A stretch of 35,897 nucleotides of DNA from Nevskia soli. GTDB lineage: Bacteria > Acidobacteriota > Terriglobia > Bryobacterales > Bryobacteraceae. The position numbers were made by a program, and so were the translations under genes. Position 1 is the stretch's first letter. Every line of letters begins with the position of its first letter. Of the stretch, positions 15,455-22,977 are shown one piece after another. The stretch is from positions 1 through 35,897 of the forward strand of contig NZ_CAJCHS010000134.1 of the NCBI RefSeq assembly GCF_903970205.1, in the 5' to 3' direction. The notes below the pieces were generated by a model, which had not been told where the DNA came from, did no database searches, and saw only the letters and a program-made list of their open reading frames with translations.

Positions 15455-16417
15455 ATGGAAGTTAGATCGTACTATGCGTCTACGTTGGAAGCGGCGATGG
15501 CTTTGGCTCGTCGTGAACTCGGACCCGAAGCGCTGCTGATTCAGTCGCAGCGCACGGCGCCGGAATGGATACACCTCGGCAAATACGAGGCTGTGTTTGC
15601 GGGCGAAGTCCTTGCCCAACCCGCGAAACCGGCGGCTGCTCCTTCGTTTCCCATTCCCAAACCGGCAAACCCCAAAGCGACCCCGGTCGATCTGGTGGGC
15701 CGTTCCGACTTTCGCGATCGACTGCGAGCATCCAGCCCCTCGCGTCGCGCGCCAACTCCCGAACCCGTTCCATCGATCTCCTGCGATCCCGGATTAGGCC
15801 GCAAGGGATTCGCGACCACGGTCGCGCTGGTTGGTCCGGCCGGCGCCGGAAAAACCACCACCGCGATGAAAATTGCGCTGCGGCGCGGCCTTCTCGAATC
15901 GCGCACGGTCCGTCTGATTGCCTTCGATCCCTATCGCATCGGAGCGACGCGGCAGATGCAGCATTTCGCCGATCTGTTCAACCTCTCTTTTACCGACTGC
16001 GAGTTGATCGCCCAGCTCCAAACCGCGCTGGCCGGCGGCGAAGCTGCCCTGACCCTGATTGATACTCCCGGTTTCTCGTCGAATCAAGCTGACGAACGCG
16101 AGCAGCTCGCGGCCTGCTTGCGCCTCTTTCCTGAAGTCGAATCCCAACTGGTCCTTCGTCTGGACCGCAAACCCGCGGATAACCTCGTGGCTGTCGAGCA
16201 GTTCTCGTCATTCGCGGCCAGCCGCTTGATACTGACTGCCCTCGACGAAACCTTGGAACTCGCCGACGTTCCGGCGCTCGTCGCACGCGCCAATAAGCCC
16301 GTTTCGTTTTTAGGAACAGGTCAGCGCTTGCTCGAAGATATCGAATCGGCGAATCCGCAGCGTATGAATGAAGTGGTGCTGCATGGGTGGCCTAAGGCTG
16401 CCTCGGCGGCCGCATGA
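15455..16417 (+). CDS. flhF: flagellar biosynthesis GTPase FlhF
   Basis: SRP-family GTPase that sets the site and number of (usually polar) flagella. The 320-residue product starts with the FlhF-type region MEVRSYYASTLEAAMALARR followed by ELGPEALLIQSQR. A short Pro-rich linker precedes the NG domain. The P-loop is GPAGAGKTTT (residues 127-136), with FDPYRIGATRQMQHFADLF and DTPGF as further G motifs. The usual TKLDE guanine motif is altered to TALDE, losing the lysine. At 320 residues it is on the short side. It is coupled to the sigma factor gene by an ATGA overlap. Its regular partner gene flhG is not in this window. Confidence 0.9.
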   Translation: MEVRSYYASTLEAAMALARRELGPEALLIQSQRTAPEWIHLGKYEAVFAGEVLAQPAKPAAAPSFPIPKPANPKATPVDLVGRSDFRDRLRASSPSRRAPTPEPVPSISCDPGLGRKGFATTVALVGPAGAGKTTTAMKIALRRGLLESRTVRLIAFDPYRIGATRQMQHFADLFNLSFTDCELIAQLQTALAGGEAALTLIDTPGFSSNQADEREQLAACLRLFPEVESQLVLRLDRKPADNLVAVEQFSSFAASRLILTALDETLELADVPALVARANKPVSFLGTGQRLLEDIESANPQRMNEVVLHGWPKAASAAA

Positions 16418-17172
16418 CCACCATGTACGCCTGCCCGACCGAGACGGAGCCGAAGGAACGCCGCGACGCGCTCATCCTCGAACACCTCCCGCAAGTGCGG
16501 CTTATCGCCCGCCGGATTCATGAGCGCCTTCCCGACCGCGTGAGCATGGACGATCTGATTTCCAGCGGGGTCGTCGGTCTGATTGCCGCTATCGACAATT
16601 TCGATCCGTCGCTCAACGTCAAGTTGAAGACTTACGCCGAGTATCGAATTCGCGGCGCGATTATCGACACGCTTCGGGACCTGGATTGGGCGCCCCGCCA
16701 GCGGCGCAAGATGAGCCGCCAAATCGAGCAAGCCATCGCCGGCTTGGAACAGCGCCTCAGCCGGACGCCCACTGAAGAAGAGATCGCGGCCGAGCTCTCG
16801 ATCTCGCTCGATGAGTATCATCGCTGGCTCGTTGATACGGAAGGACTGCAGATCGCCGACCTGGAAGTCGCCGGTGAGTCGGATGACTCGGGCTTCAGCG
16901 TTCTGCGTTATGTAGCCAGTCCGGAAAGCGATTCGCCCGAACGCCTGCTGGAGCGGTCTGAGCTGGAGCGGCTGGTCGCATCGGCGATCGAGCGCATTCC
17001 GAGCCAGGAGCGCACCATTCTAAGCCTCTACTATCACGAAGAGCTCAACCTGCGGGAAATCGCGGAAATCCTGGGTTTGCACCTCTCGCGCATTTCGCAG
17101 CTGAAGACCCAGGCCATACTCCGCTTGCGCGCCACGCTCGAGCCCCGGTGGCCGGGAAGGAAAGAACTCTAG
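16414..17172 (+). CDS. fliA: RNA polymerase sigma-28 factor FliA (paralogue 1)
   Basis: Flagellar sigma factor of 252 residues that directs late flagellar gene transcription. Region 2 reads LPQVRLIARRIHERLPDRVS, MDDLISSGVVGLIAAIDNFD and KTYAEYRIRGAIIDTLRDLD, which is diagnostic of the FliA/SigD group. Region 3 (LSRTPTEEEIAAELSISLDE) and region 4 (ERIPSQERTILSLYYHEELN followed by LREIAEILGLHLSRISQLK) are complete. The start overlaps flhF (ATGA), and fliN2 begins 2 bases after the stop. A second sigma factor of the same group is encoded at 20075-20857. Confidence 0.95.
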   Translation: MTTMYACPTETEPKERRDALILEHLPQVRLIARRIHERLPDRVSMDDLISSGVVGLIAAIDNFDPSLNVKLKTYAEYRIRGAIIDTLRDLDWAPRQRRKMSRQIEQAIAGLEQRLSRTPTEEEIAAELSISLDEYHRWLVDTEGLQIADLEVAGESDDSGFSVLRYVASPESDSPERLLERSELERLVASAIERIPSQERTILSLYYHEELNLREIAEILGLHLSRISQLKTQAILRLRATLEPRWPGRKEL

Positions 17173-17173
17173 A

Positions 17174-18070
17174 ATGGAACTCACGGCTAAAGCTCTTCAA
17201 ATGCGCGAATGGCTCCTGGCGGAGTGGCTGGAGAAACTCTGCCTGATTCTCGAGTCGATGGCGGATGAACGTCCTTCCGTCCAGCGCCTGGACACGGACG
17301 AGGGCGGCGCCGGTCCGAATTCCGACTGCACCGTATGGATGCAGACGTTCTCCGGTTTGTCTGAGGCGCCTATCTGGATCGCGGTCCACCCTTCCTTCGC
17401 GATTGCGTGCGGGCGGCGAACTTTGCAGGCCGCGGGTGTCGAGTCCGCCGACGAGACCGAGGCGGTTAACACCTTCTCGGAGATCCTGAGCCAGTCTTTA
17501 TCCGCGCTCGGGCAAGCGATCAGCGCTCATCTGCTAGCCGAGGCCAATGCCGTCGATGGCGGCCCGGTCGACGCAGCTCCGCCGGATGTTCAGTGGATTG
17601 GCGCGCAGGCAAGTTTCAAGGACGAGCGCCTGGAACCATTCTGGATGGCCGCCGCGCCTGCGCTGCTCGAGAAACTTGGCGCGGGCGCTGCGTCCTCTCC
17701 GGCGGACGAAGCGAAAATCCCCGCTCCAATTGCGGCGGAACTGGTAGACGGCGCACCCCCGGAAACCGCCAACTCCAAGACTTTCGATTTGCTCCTGGAT
17801 GTTGCCCTACCGGTTTGCATCTCATTCGGACGCACGTTTTTGCCGATTAAAGACGTTCTCAAGCTGACCACCGGTTCAATCGTTGAACTCGACCGGACGG
17901 TTTCGGAGCCGGTCGATGTAATCGTGAACAATTGCGTAATCGCGCGCGGCGAAGTCGTCGTGGTGGAAGGCAACTATGGCGTTCGCATCAACCAGATCGC
18001 GACCCGTTTTGACCGGCTGAAAACCGGCAGCGCGACCACGGAAGCGCAGAACGCTCTGGTGCAGCGATGA
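17174..18070 (+). CDS. long FliN/FliY-like C-ring protein (paralogue 2)
   Basis: 298 residues. The C-terminal part (about residues 200-280) is a clear SpoA/FliN domain: TFDLLLDVALPVCISFGRTF, DVLKLTTGSIVELDRTVSEP and VIARGEVVVVEGNYGVRINQ. The N-terminal 180 residues are not obviously conserved. The pattern VNTFSEILSQSLSALGQAIS resembles the helix of CheC/CheX/FliY-type domains but lacks a clear E-x2-N active-site pair, so any phosphatase role is uncertain. It may be the main FliN, with the 82-residue protein at 9911 as a partner, or a FliY-like form. It lies directly after fliA and overlaps the next small gene by 4 bases. Confidence 0.82.
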   Translation: MELTAKALQMREWLLAEWLEKLCLILESMADERPSVQRLDTDEGGAGPNSDCTVWMQTFSGLSEAPIWIAVHPSFAIACGRRTLQAAGVESADETEAVNTFSEILSQSLSALGQAISAHLLAEANAVDGGPVDAAPPDVQWIGAQASFKDERLEPFWMAAAPALLEKLGAGAASSPADEAKIPAPIAAELVDGAPPETANSKTFDLLLDVALPVCISFGRTFLPIKDVLKLTTGSIVELDRTVSEPVDVIVNNCVIARGEVVVVEGNYGVRINQIATRFDRLKTGSATTEAQNALVQR

Positions 18071-18381
18071 TCCGCGAGATTTGCTTTTTCGCCGTGACCA
18101 TGCTTTGCGTGGGCCTCTACGTCGCGTGGCGCGAGCGGCGCGTTCGCAGGTCATTGCAGCGCACAATCGCGGCCAATGTCGGCGCGGGAAATCCTGGCGC
18201 GGGAAACCCTGGCGCGGGAAATCCTGCCCCGGGAAACCCTGGCGCGGAAAATCCTGAGCCGCAGCAAGCCATCGAGTTCGGCGCGGTGATGCAGCTTGCG
18301 GTGGGCGCGGGACCCCAGCGCAGTCTCAAGGATCAGAGACTACTCGCTCAAGTGAATCAACTGCTCACTTTACGCGGATAG
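18067..18381 (+). CDS. small membrane-anchored protein with GAGNP repeats, unknown function
   Basis: 104 residues, not recognised. It has one N-terminal transmembrane helix (ICFFAVTMLCVGLYVAW), a basic stretch (RERRVRRSLQRT), then five pentapeptide repeats of the GAGNP type encoded by 15-bp DNA repeats. A C-terminal helix follows (QRSLKDQRLLAQVNQLLTLR). It is coupled to the fliN2 gene by an ATGA overlap, so it belongs to the flagellar operon as its last member. The 3' end overlaps the convergent regulator gene by 12 bases. The single helix plus basic cytoplasmic tail recalls FliO or FliL in shape only, and no sequence link is claimed. Confidence 0.7.
   Translation: MIREICFFAVTMLCVGLYVAWRERRVRRSLQRTIAANVGAGNPGAGNPGAGNPAPGNPGAENPEPQQAIEFGAVMQLAVGAGPQRSLKDQRLLAQVNQLLTLRG
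18181..18255 (+). repeat. five 15-bp tandem repeats coding GAGNP units
   Basis: Units begin at 18181, 18196, 18211, 18226 and 18241, with consensus GGCGCGGGAAAtCCT. The differences are few and partly silent (ATC/ACC alternate). The 15-bp length preserves the reading frame, so copy-number change would alter only the linker length of the small membrane protein. Confidence 0.92.
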
Positions 18382-19833
18382 CAGTTTCTGACCGATATCG
18401 AGCACGCGTACTCTAGCCGAGAGCGTTGTGCGCTTCATCCGCAGAATATCCGCCGCCGCTTTCTTATTTCCGCCCGTGCGCTTCAAAGCCTTGGACAACA
18501 GATCGCGCTCCAAAGCGTTCATCGTCTCAGCGAAATCGAGCCCGTGTTCCGGAAGTTCCACCGGCGACCCTGAAGACTGGACACCGAGCCCGATCGAAGG
18601 GGAGGGTCCGTAGACGTCGGCAAGCATCCGAAAATCGCCCTCATCCAGAACAGCTCGGGTTCCGCTAAGGATCACTGCCGCGTATACCACATTTTCAAGC
18701 TGTCTCACGTTGCCGGGCCAGGCGTACGCCTCGAGCATCTCCCAGGCCGGCGGACTCAGCCGCTTCGCTTCCAGCCGCTCTTCTTCACACACCTTTTTCA
18801 GAAAGTGTTGCGTCAGCGCCTCAAGATCGGAAATTCGCGAGCGCAAAGGCGGCAATTCCAGCGGAACGACGTTCAAACGGTAATAAAGGTCCGCCCGAAA
18901 CTCACCGCACGCTGCCTTCATCCGCAAATCGCAATTGGTAGCGGCAAGCACGCGCGCGTTCATCTTCAGGGTTTCCGAACTGCCTAGCCGCTGGAACTCG
19001 CGCTCCTGCAGCACCCGCAGCAGCTTGGCCTGAAGTTCCAGGGAGAGATCGCCGATTTCATCCAGAAACAGCGTACCGCCCTCAGCCTGTTCGATCCGCC
19101 CGACCCGGGCCTGAGAGGCGCCCGTGAACGCACCGCGCGTGTGGCCGAAGAGCTCAGCTTCCATCAATGACCCCGGTACGGCGCTGCAATTCAAAGCCAC
19201 GAAGGGCGCGTCCGCTCGCGGTCCGGCATTATGAATCGCACGGGCGGCGATCTCTTTGCCCGTTCCCGTTTCACCGGTAATCAGAACCGTGCACCGGCGC
19301 GGTCCGACCAAACGAATCACTTCGGCCACCTTCTGAATGCCGCGGCTTTGTCCGACCATTGTTCGCCGCCATTCGGGAACCGTGGTCTGCTCCGGCCGCG
19401 ATTCGCGACGGTTCGCCGGCGTCTTCCGGTCTTTCAGCGCCTTTAATAGGCGCGCTTTGATAACCTCAGATCCCTCATCTTCATCCAGGAACTGCGCGCC
19501 CCACGTTTTCCACGCAACGCTTTCATCGTTCTCCATTGCGCTCGATCGGATGAACACGGAACACGTTCTCGCTGTCGTTCGAACCAGTTCTGGAAACCCG
19601 GCATCCGCTTGCGTTTCGCCTTCAAATACGACGAGATCTTCGGGGCGAAATGGAAACTGAGGAGCCATTCCGATCGTAACCGTCACCAGCTTCATCCGAT
19701 GTTCCAACAGAACCGCGGCCAGCCGGCGGGGAAGCTCACGCGCGGAATCCGCGGCTGCGATCCAAACCACGCGACCGTCAATCTCTCCGGCCCCTGCGTC
19801 TTTTTCGTTTGAAATGCACGACACTTTAAGCAT
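18370..19833 (-). CDS. sigma-54-dependent activator with degenerate receiver-like N-terminus (FleQ/FlrC-like)
   Basis: Transcription activator of 487 residues. The AAA+ domain (about 155-390) has Walker A GETGTGKE (187-194), the sigma-54 contact loop GAFTGA (234-239), Walker B GGTLFLDE (252-259) and the late motif WPGNVRQLENVV. A C-terminal Fis-type helix-turn-helix is present (ALKRTGGNKKAAADILRMKR). Residues 20-135 look like a receiver fold without its active site. The strand end expected to carry the phospho-Asp reads LVVFEG (Glu71), and the conserved Lys position reads FLDED. It is therefore probably not phosphorylated, as in FleQ-type master regulators. It is convergent with the fliK operon and divergent from the second sigma factor. 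It is the likely user of the sigma-54-type sites before flgF, fliK and flgB. Confidence 0.92.
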   Translation of the reverse strand: MLKVSCISNEKDAGAGEIDGRVVWIAAADSARELPRRLAAVLLEHRMKLVTVTIGMAPQFPFRPEDLVVFEGETQADAGFPELVRTTARTCSVFIRSSAMENDESVAWKTWGAQFLDEDEGSEVIKARLLKALKDRKTPANRRESRPEQTTVPEWRRTMVGQSRGIQKVAEVIRLVGPRRCTVLITGETGTGKEIAARAIHNAGPRADAPFVALNCSAVPGSLMEAELFGHTRGAFTGASQARVGRIEQAEGGTLFLDEIGDLSLELQAKLLRVLQEREFQRLGSSETLKMNARVLAATNCDLRMKAACGEFRADLYYRLNVVPLELPPLRSRISDLEALTQHFLKKVCEEERLEAKRLSPPAWEMLEAYAWPGNVRQLENVVYAAVILSGTRAVLDEGDFRMLADVYGPSPSIGLGVQSSGSPVELPEHGLDFAETMNALERDLLSKALKRTGGNKKAAADILRMKRTTLSARVRVLDIGQKLLSA

Positions 19834-19862
19834 TATCTTTCAAGAAAGTTGCCGGACAGGTA

Positions 19863-19889
19863 TAAATTCTCCCTTTGATTGACCGATGT
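19863..19889 (+). promoter_or_regulatory. sigma-28-type promoter candidate upstream of the second sigma factor
   Basis: TAAA at 19863-19866, exactly 15 bases, then ACCGATGT at 19882-19889 (5 of 8 matches to GCCGATAA, with core CCGAT intact). Transcription would start near 19896 and leave a leader of about 180 bases before the ATG at 20075. I see no convincing gene in that leader. It would put the sigma factor under sigma-28 control, either autoregulated or driven by paralogue 1. Confidence 0.5.
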
Positions 19890-20074
19890 TGGTTTATGTC
19901 AGACGCGCGACACGTCGATATTCTTTTGGAGCCGGGGCACCGAGAATATTGGATTCAAAGCTTCCACCCGCGCCTGTTGATCGTAATTTCCAGGGGACGC
20001 CTCTGCCGGCATGCGAATCGTTTCGCTTGCTTTTGAGAAGATTGGAGTCCCGTTGCGACATCCGTTGTTCATAG

Positions 20075-20857
20075 ATGCGCATCGCCACACCGGTTACTGC
20101 CCTAGATCAAGGCAATGCGCCGGAAAAACAAACCCCCGATCAACCGAACTCCGATATCGATCTTCTCGCGTTCCTGCCGCTTGTAAAGTCGATTGCGATC
20201 GGCATTCATTCACGTATTCCTTCGTACGCCAGCGTCGATCTCAATGACTTAATTCAGGCCGGTCTGCTGGGTTTGGTTCACGCCGGAAAGTCATACCGTC
20301 AAAGCCGCAATGTGCCTTTCGCCGTTTTCGCCCGCTTTCGGATTCGTGGCGAGATCATTGATACGCTCCGTCAAAGCGACGTTGCGTCACGCGGCCTCCG
20401 GCGGCTCGACAAACAAATGAAGGCAACCGAGGCAACGTTGCAAGCGCAGTTGAACCGCGAACCTACCGATAGTGAAGTGGCCGAGCGCATGGCCGCCCTG
20501 AACCCGTCCCAGCGCCCTGCAGGCCGGACCGAATTCCTGCGCCTTCCCCCGGTCACGCTGACGTCCTTCGATCAGGAATCTGCGGAGATAGCGGCGCAGG
20601 AGGGCCACGAGCCCACCCCCGATTCGTTTCACTCCGCGGAAGAAGCGCGGCGGATCCTCGACCAGGCGATTGCTCAGCTGCCCGCGCGCTCGCGCGAGCT
20701 CATCCGGCTGTACTATCACGGCGAGTTGACCATGCGCGAGATCGGAGCTTTTTTCCAGGTGAATGAGAGCCGCGTCTCTCAAATTCATCGCCGGGCTCTT
20801 GAACGTCTGGGCCGGTCGCTTAAGGCCGTTGGAATCGAATCCGCGCGAGAAATCTAA
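20075..20857 (+). CDS. second sigma-28 (FliA-like) sigma factor (paralogue 2)
   Basis: 260 residues of the FliA/SigD group. Region 2 reads LPLVKSIAIGIHSRIPSYAS, DLNDLIQAGLLGLVHAGKSY and ARFRIRGEIIDTLRQSD. Region 3 has LNREPTDSEVAERMAAL. Region 4 reads QLPARSRELIRLYYHGELTM followed by REIGAFFQVNESRVSQIHRR. It is clearly diverged from paralogue 1, especially at the region 2.4 equivalent (RQSDVASRGLRRLDKQ against RDLDWAPRQRRKMSRQ), so promoter preference may differ. No ribosome site is evident before the ATG. Its position just before flgM makes it a likely FlgM target. Confidence 0.9.
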   Translation: MRIATPVTALDQGNAPEKQTPDQPNSDIDLLAFLPLVKSIAIGIHSRIPSYASVDLNDLIQAGLLGLVHAGKSYRQSRNVPFAVFARFRIRGEIIDTLRQSDVASRGLRRLDKQMKATEATLQAQLNREPTDSEVAERMAALNPSQRPAGRTEFLRLPPVTLTSFDQESAEIAAQEGHEPTPDSFHSAEEARRILDQAIAQLPARSRELIRLYYHGELTMREIGAFFQVNESRVSQIHRRALERLGRSLKAVGIESAREI

Positions 20858-20865
20858 GCGCAGGC

Positions 20866-20892
20866 TAAAGAATACGGAAAACAGGCCGATAC
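20866..20892 (+). promoter_or_regulatory. sigma-28 promoter of the flgM-flgN-flgK-flgL unit
   Basis: TAAA at 20866-20869, exactly 15 bases, then GCCGATAC at 20885-20892. It matches the sigma-28 consensus TAAA-N15-GCCGATAA in all but the last position. The start point near 20899 gives flgM a leader of about 30 bases that contains GGAGG. flgM and hook-junction genes are classic sigma-28 targets, so sequence and context agree. Confidence 0.82.
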
Positions 20893-20928
20893 TTCTGTTA
20901 AGCGTGGGAGGAAACCCGCAGCCCGACC

Positions 20929-21222
20929 ATGACCATTACAGACCTTGTAAGCCTCGGCGTCAACCCGACGGCACCCTCGACCGGCATCGGTTCCGCCGGA
21001 AGTTCGCAGCGTTCCACGCAACCAGCCACGTCATCGGACAACGTAAGTCTTTCGGGACTGGCGCAGCTGCTGCAGACCGGCTCGTCCGATCGAGCCGCGC
21101 GCCTCGCCTCGCTTTCCGCCGCGGTTCGTTCCGGGACCTATAGCGTCTCCCCGGAAGCGCTGAGCCGATCCGTCGTCAGTGAAACGATCTCCGCGACTCA
21201 ACCCTACGCGAGTCAACAGTAA
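20929..21222 (+). CDS. flgM: anti-sigma-28 factor FlgM
   Basis: Small exported inhibitor of sigma-28, 97 residues. The N-terminal half is disordered (Thr, Ser, Gly and Pro). The conserved C-terminal part SDRAARLASLSAAVRSGTYS followed by VSPEALSRSVVSETI matches the FlgM sigma-binding region (variants of xRVxxLRxAIxxGTYxVxxxxIAxxLI). Release of the protein through the completed hook would activate late genes. It follows the second sigma factor by 71 bases and a strong sigma-28 promoter, and is joined to the next gene by a TAATG overlap. Confidence 0.88.
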   Translation: MTITDLVSLGVNPTAPSTGIGSAGSSQRSTQPATSSDNVSLSGLAQLLQTGSSDRAARLASLSAAVRSGTYSVSPEALSRSVVSETISATQPYASQQ

Positions 21223-21533
21223 TGGCGGACCATGCCGGGACTCTGATTCAACTCGATCTTGTTCGCAAGCTGCTAATTAACCCGACGACATCCTCGATGC
21301 AGGAGTGTCAGCGTTTGTTGGGGATCGTCATCAGTGCCGTTTCGAAGCGGCCGGGCGATGCGCCATCTCGGGCTGAGATCCGTAACGCACTGCGGCCGAT
21401 ACAGTTTCTCTTAAACAGCGCGAGTGCTTTCTGGGCCGGCCGGCAACTGTCTACGCTACCACCGCAGACCTACACGCCGGAAGGCCGTTTGTTGCCGGCG
21501 CCGTCGTCCGGTTCCGTTTCGGTCGAGGTCTGA
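21222..21533 (+). CDS. putative FlgN-like export chaperone
   Basis: 103 residues with a helical pattern in the first 80 (LIQLDLVRKLLINPTTSSMQ, ECQRLLGIVISAVSKRPGD, LRPIQFLLNSASAFWAGRQL) and a Pro/Ser tail. Sequence similarity alone is weak. The call rests on size, helical content and position between flgM and flgK, where FlgN, the chaperone for FlgK and FlgL, is normally encoded. The start overlaps the flgM stop by one base, and flgK begins 4 bases after its stop. Confidence 0.6.
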   Translation: MADHAGTLIQLDLVRKLLINPTTSSMQECQRLLGIVISAVSKRPGDAPSRAEIRNALRPIQFLLNSASAFWAGRQLSTLPPQTYTPEGRLLPAPSSGSVSVEV

Positions 21534-21537
21534 GGCG

Positions 21538-22974
21538 ATGGCTAGTCTCTTTGGCGCGCTCGACGCCTCCGCAAATACGCTGAACGCCTACACCCAGGCT
21601 TTGAACGTGGTTCAGAACGACGTTGGGAATGCATCCACGCAAGGTTATGCCGCCCAGAGCGCTATTTTCACCCCGTTGCCCTTTGACAATTTCGCCGGCC
21701 AGGGAGGCGGGGTTACTTACTCCGGATCGCAATCGCTCCGGAATGAACCCTCCGAACGAAATCTCCAGGCGCAGAACTCGGAACTCGGATCGGCCAACGC
21801 GCTCGTCACTTCACTGTCGAATCTGCAGACATCTTTCGACGTGACGGGCTCCACCGGTCTTTCGGCAGCGCTGCCGGCTTTCTTTACCAGCTTCGCCGCG
21901 CTCAGCCAAAATCCGTCGGACGAAGTGGCGCGGCAACAAGTAATATCAGCGTCGCAGGACGTCGCTTCGGCGTTCCAATCCACCGCGCAAGCCGTCTCCG
22001 ACGCCTCGAATTCAGCCACGCAGCAGATTCAATCCACCGTTTCGGACATCAACAACCTGGCATCCCAGATTTCCCAGCTGAATCAGCAGCAGATGAACAG
22101 CCCCTCACCGGATCCCAACACGGACGCCTCGATCCACGCCGATCTCCAGAACCTCTCCTTGCTGACGAACATGACCTACTCCGTCGCGCCAAATGGTTCG
22201 GTGAATGTCCTCATCGGAGGCCAAACGCCGCTCGTGTCAGGCGCAACGGCTTATGCGATATCCGCCGGTTCGGCGCCCGTAAGCGCGACCGCCCCGCAAC
22301 CCGGGGGCGTGCCGTCGGAGATCATTCAGGACAGCAACGGCACTGACATCACCAGCCAGATCACGGGCGGCAGCCTGGCCGGCACACTTCAATTTCGGAA
22401 CCAGACAGTGCCTGGCCTAATCGGGGATACGCAGCAGACCGGTAGTTTGAACCAACTCGCGCAAGGCTTCGCCGACCGTGTGAATACGCTACTCACCGGC
22501 GGACAGATTTCGTCGGGTCCGCCGGCGGTCGCGGGTCAGGCTCTGTTCCAGTACTCTAGCCAGAACCCCGGCACGATCGCTCAGACGCTGAGCGTGACGG
22601 GAATTACGGGCGATCAGATTGCAACGATTGATCCGGGACCTCCATCGACCGCCAACGGGATCGCCGAACAGATATCGAACCTCAGCACATCGAGTGCTCC
22701 CTCGGACCAGATCAACGGCCTCACCTTCCCCGGCGACTATGGCCAGATCGCCGCCGGCGTTGGACAGCAGTTATCGAACGCAACGACCACGCAAACCCAG
22801 CAATCGCAAGCCGTCGCGCAGGCGCAGAACATGTTGAGTCAGGTTTCCGGCGTTTCGCTCGATACGGAAGCGGTGCAGCTCACCGATTTTCAGAATGCCT
22901 ACGAAGCGACCTCCAAGATGGTGACCATTCTCAACGACCTGACCGAGACGACCATTAATTTGATACCCAGCTAA
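21538..22974 (+). CDS. flgK: flagellar hook-associated protein 1 FlgK
   Basis: Hook-filament junction protein of 478 residues. The N-terminus MASLFGALDASANTLNAYTQ, then ALNVVQNDVGNASTQGYAAQ, is a diverged form of the axial-protein motif. Residues 95-220 match the FlgK coiled region (LPAFFTSFAALSQNPSDEVA, TVSDINNLASQISQLNQQ). The C-terminus SGVSLDTEAVQLTDFQNAYE followed by ATSKMVTILNDLTETTINLI is diagnostic. An upstream in-frame ATG at 21424 lies inside the FlgN-like gene and gives an Arg-rich extension, so the ATG at 21538, with GAGG just upstream, is used. Confidence 0.95.
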   Translation: MASLFGALDASANTLNAYTQALNVVQNDVGNASTQGYAAQSAIFTPLPFDNFAGQGGGVTYSGSQSLRNEPSERNLQAQNSELGSANALVTSLSNLQTSFDVTGSTGLSAALPAFFTSFAALSQNPSDEVARQQVISASQDVASAFQSTAQAVSDASNSATQQIQSTVSDINNLASQISQLNQQQMNSPSPDPNTDASIHADLQNLSLLTNMTYSVAPNGSVNVLIGGQTPLVSGATAYAISAGSAPVSATAPQPGGVPSEIIQDSNGTDITSQITGGSLAGTLQFRNQTVPGLIGDTQQTGSLNQLAQGFADRVNTLLTGGQISSGPPAVAGQALFQYSSQNPGTIAQTLSVTGITGDQIATIDPGPPSTANGIAEQISNLSTSSAPSDQINGLTFPGDYGQIAAGVGQQLSNATTTQTQQSQAVAQAQNMLSQVSGVSLDTEAVQLTDFQNAYEATSKMVTILNDLTETTINLIPS

Positions 22975-22977
22975 TTT

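Noticed and set aside
19993-20006. Possible sigma-54 site before the second sigma factor
   Set aside because: The spacing fits, but the -24 half reads AGGGG rather than TGG, so it is likely chance in GC-rich DNA.
19886-20074. 62-residue frame ending one base before the second sigma factor
   Set aside because: Its ATG overlaps the -10 element of the candidate promoter, there is no ribosome site, and the composition (many Arg, Pro, Ser) looks like noise.
21424-21537. Longer flgK with start at 21424
   Set aside because: The extension is Arg/Cys-rich, lies inside the FlgN-like gene and is absent from the FlgK family.
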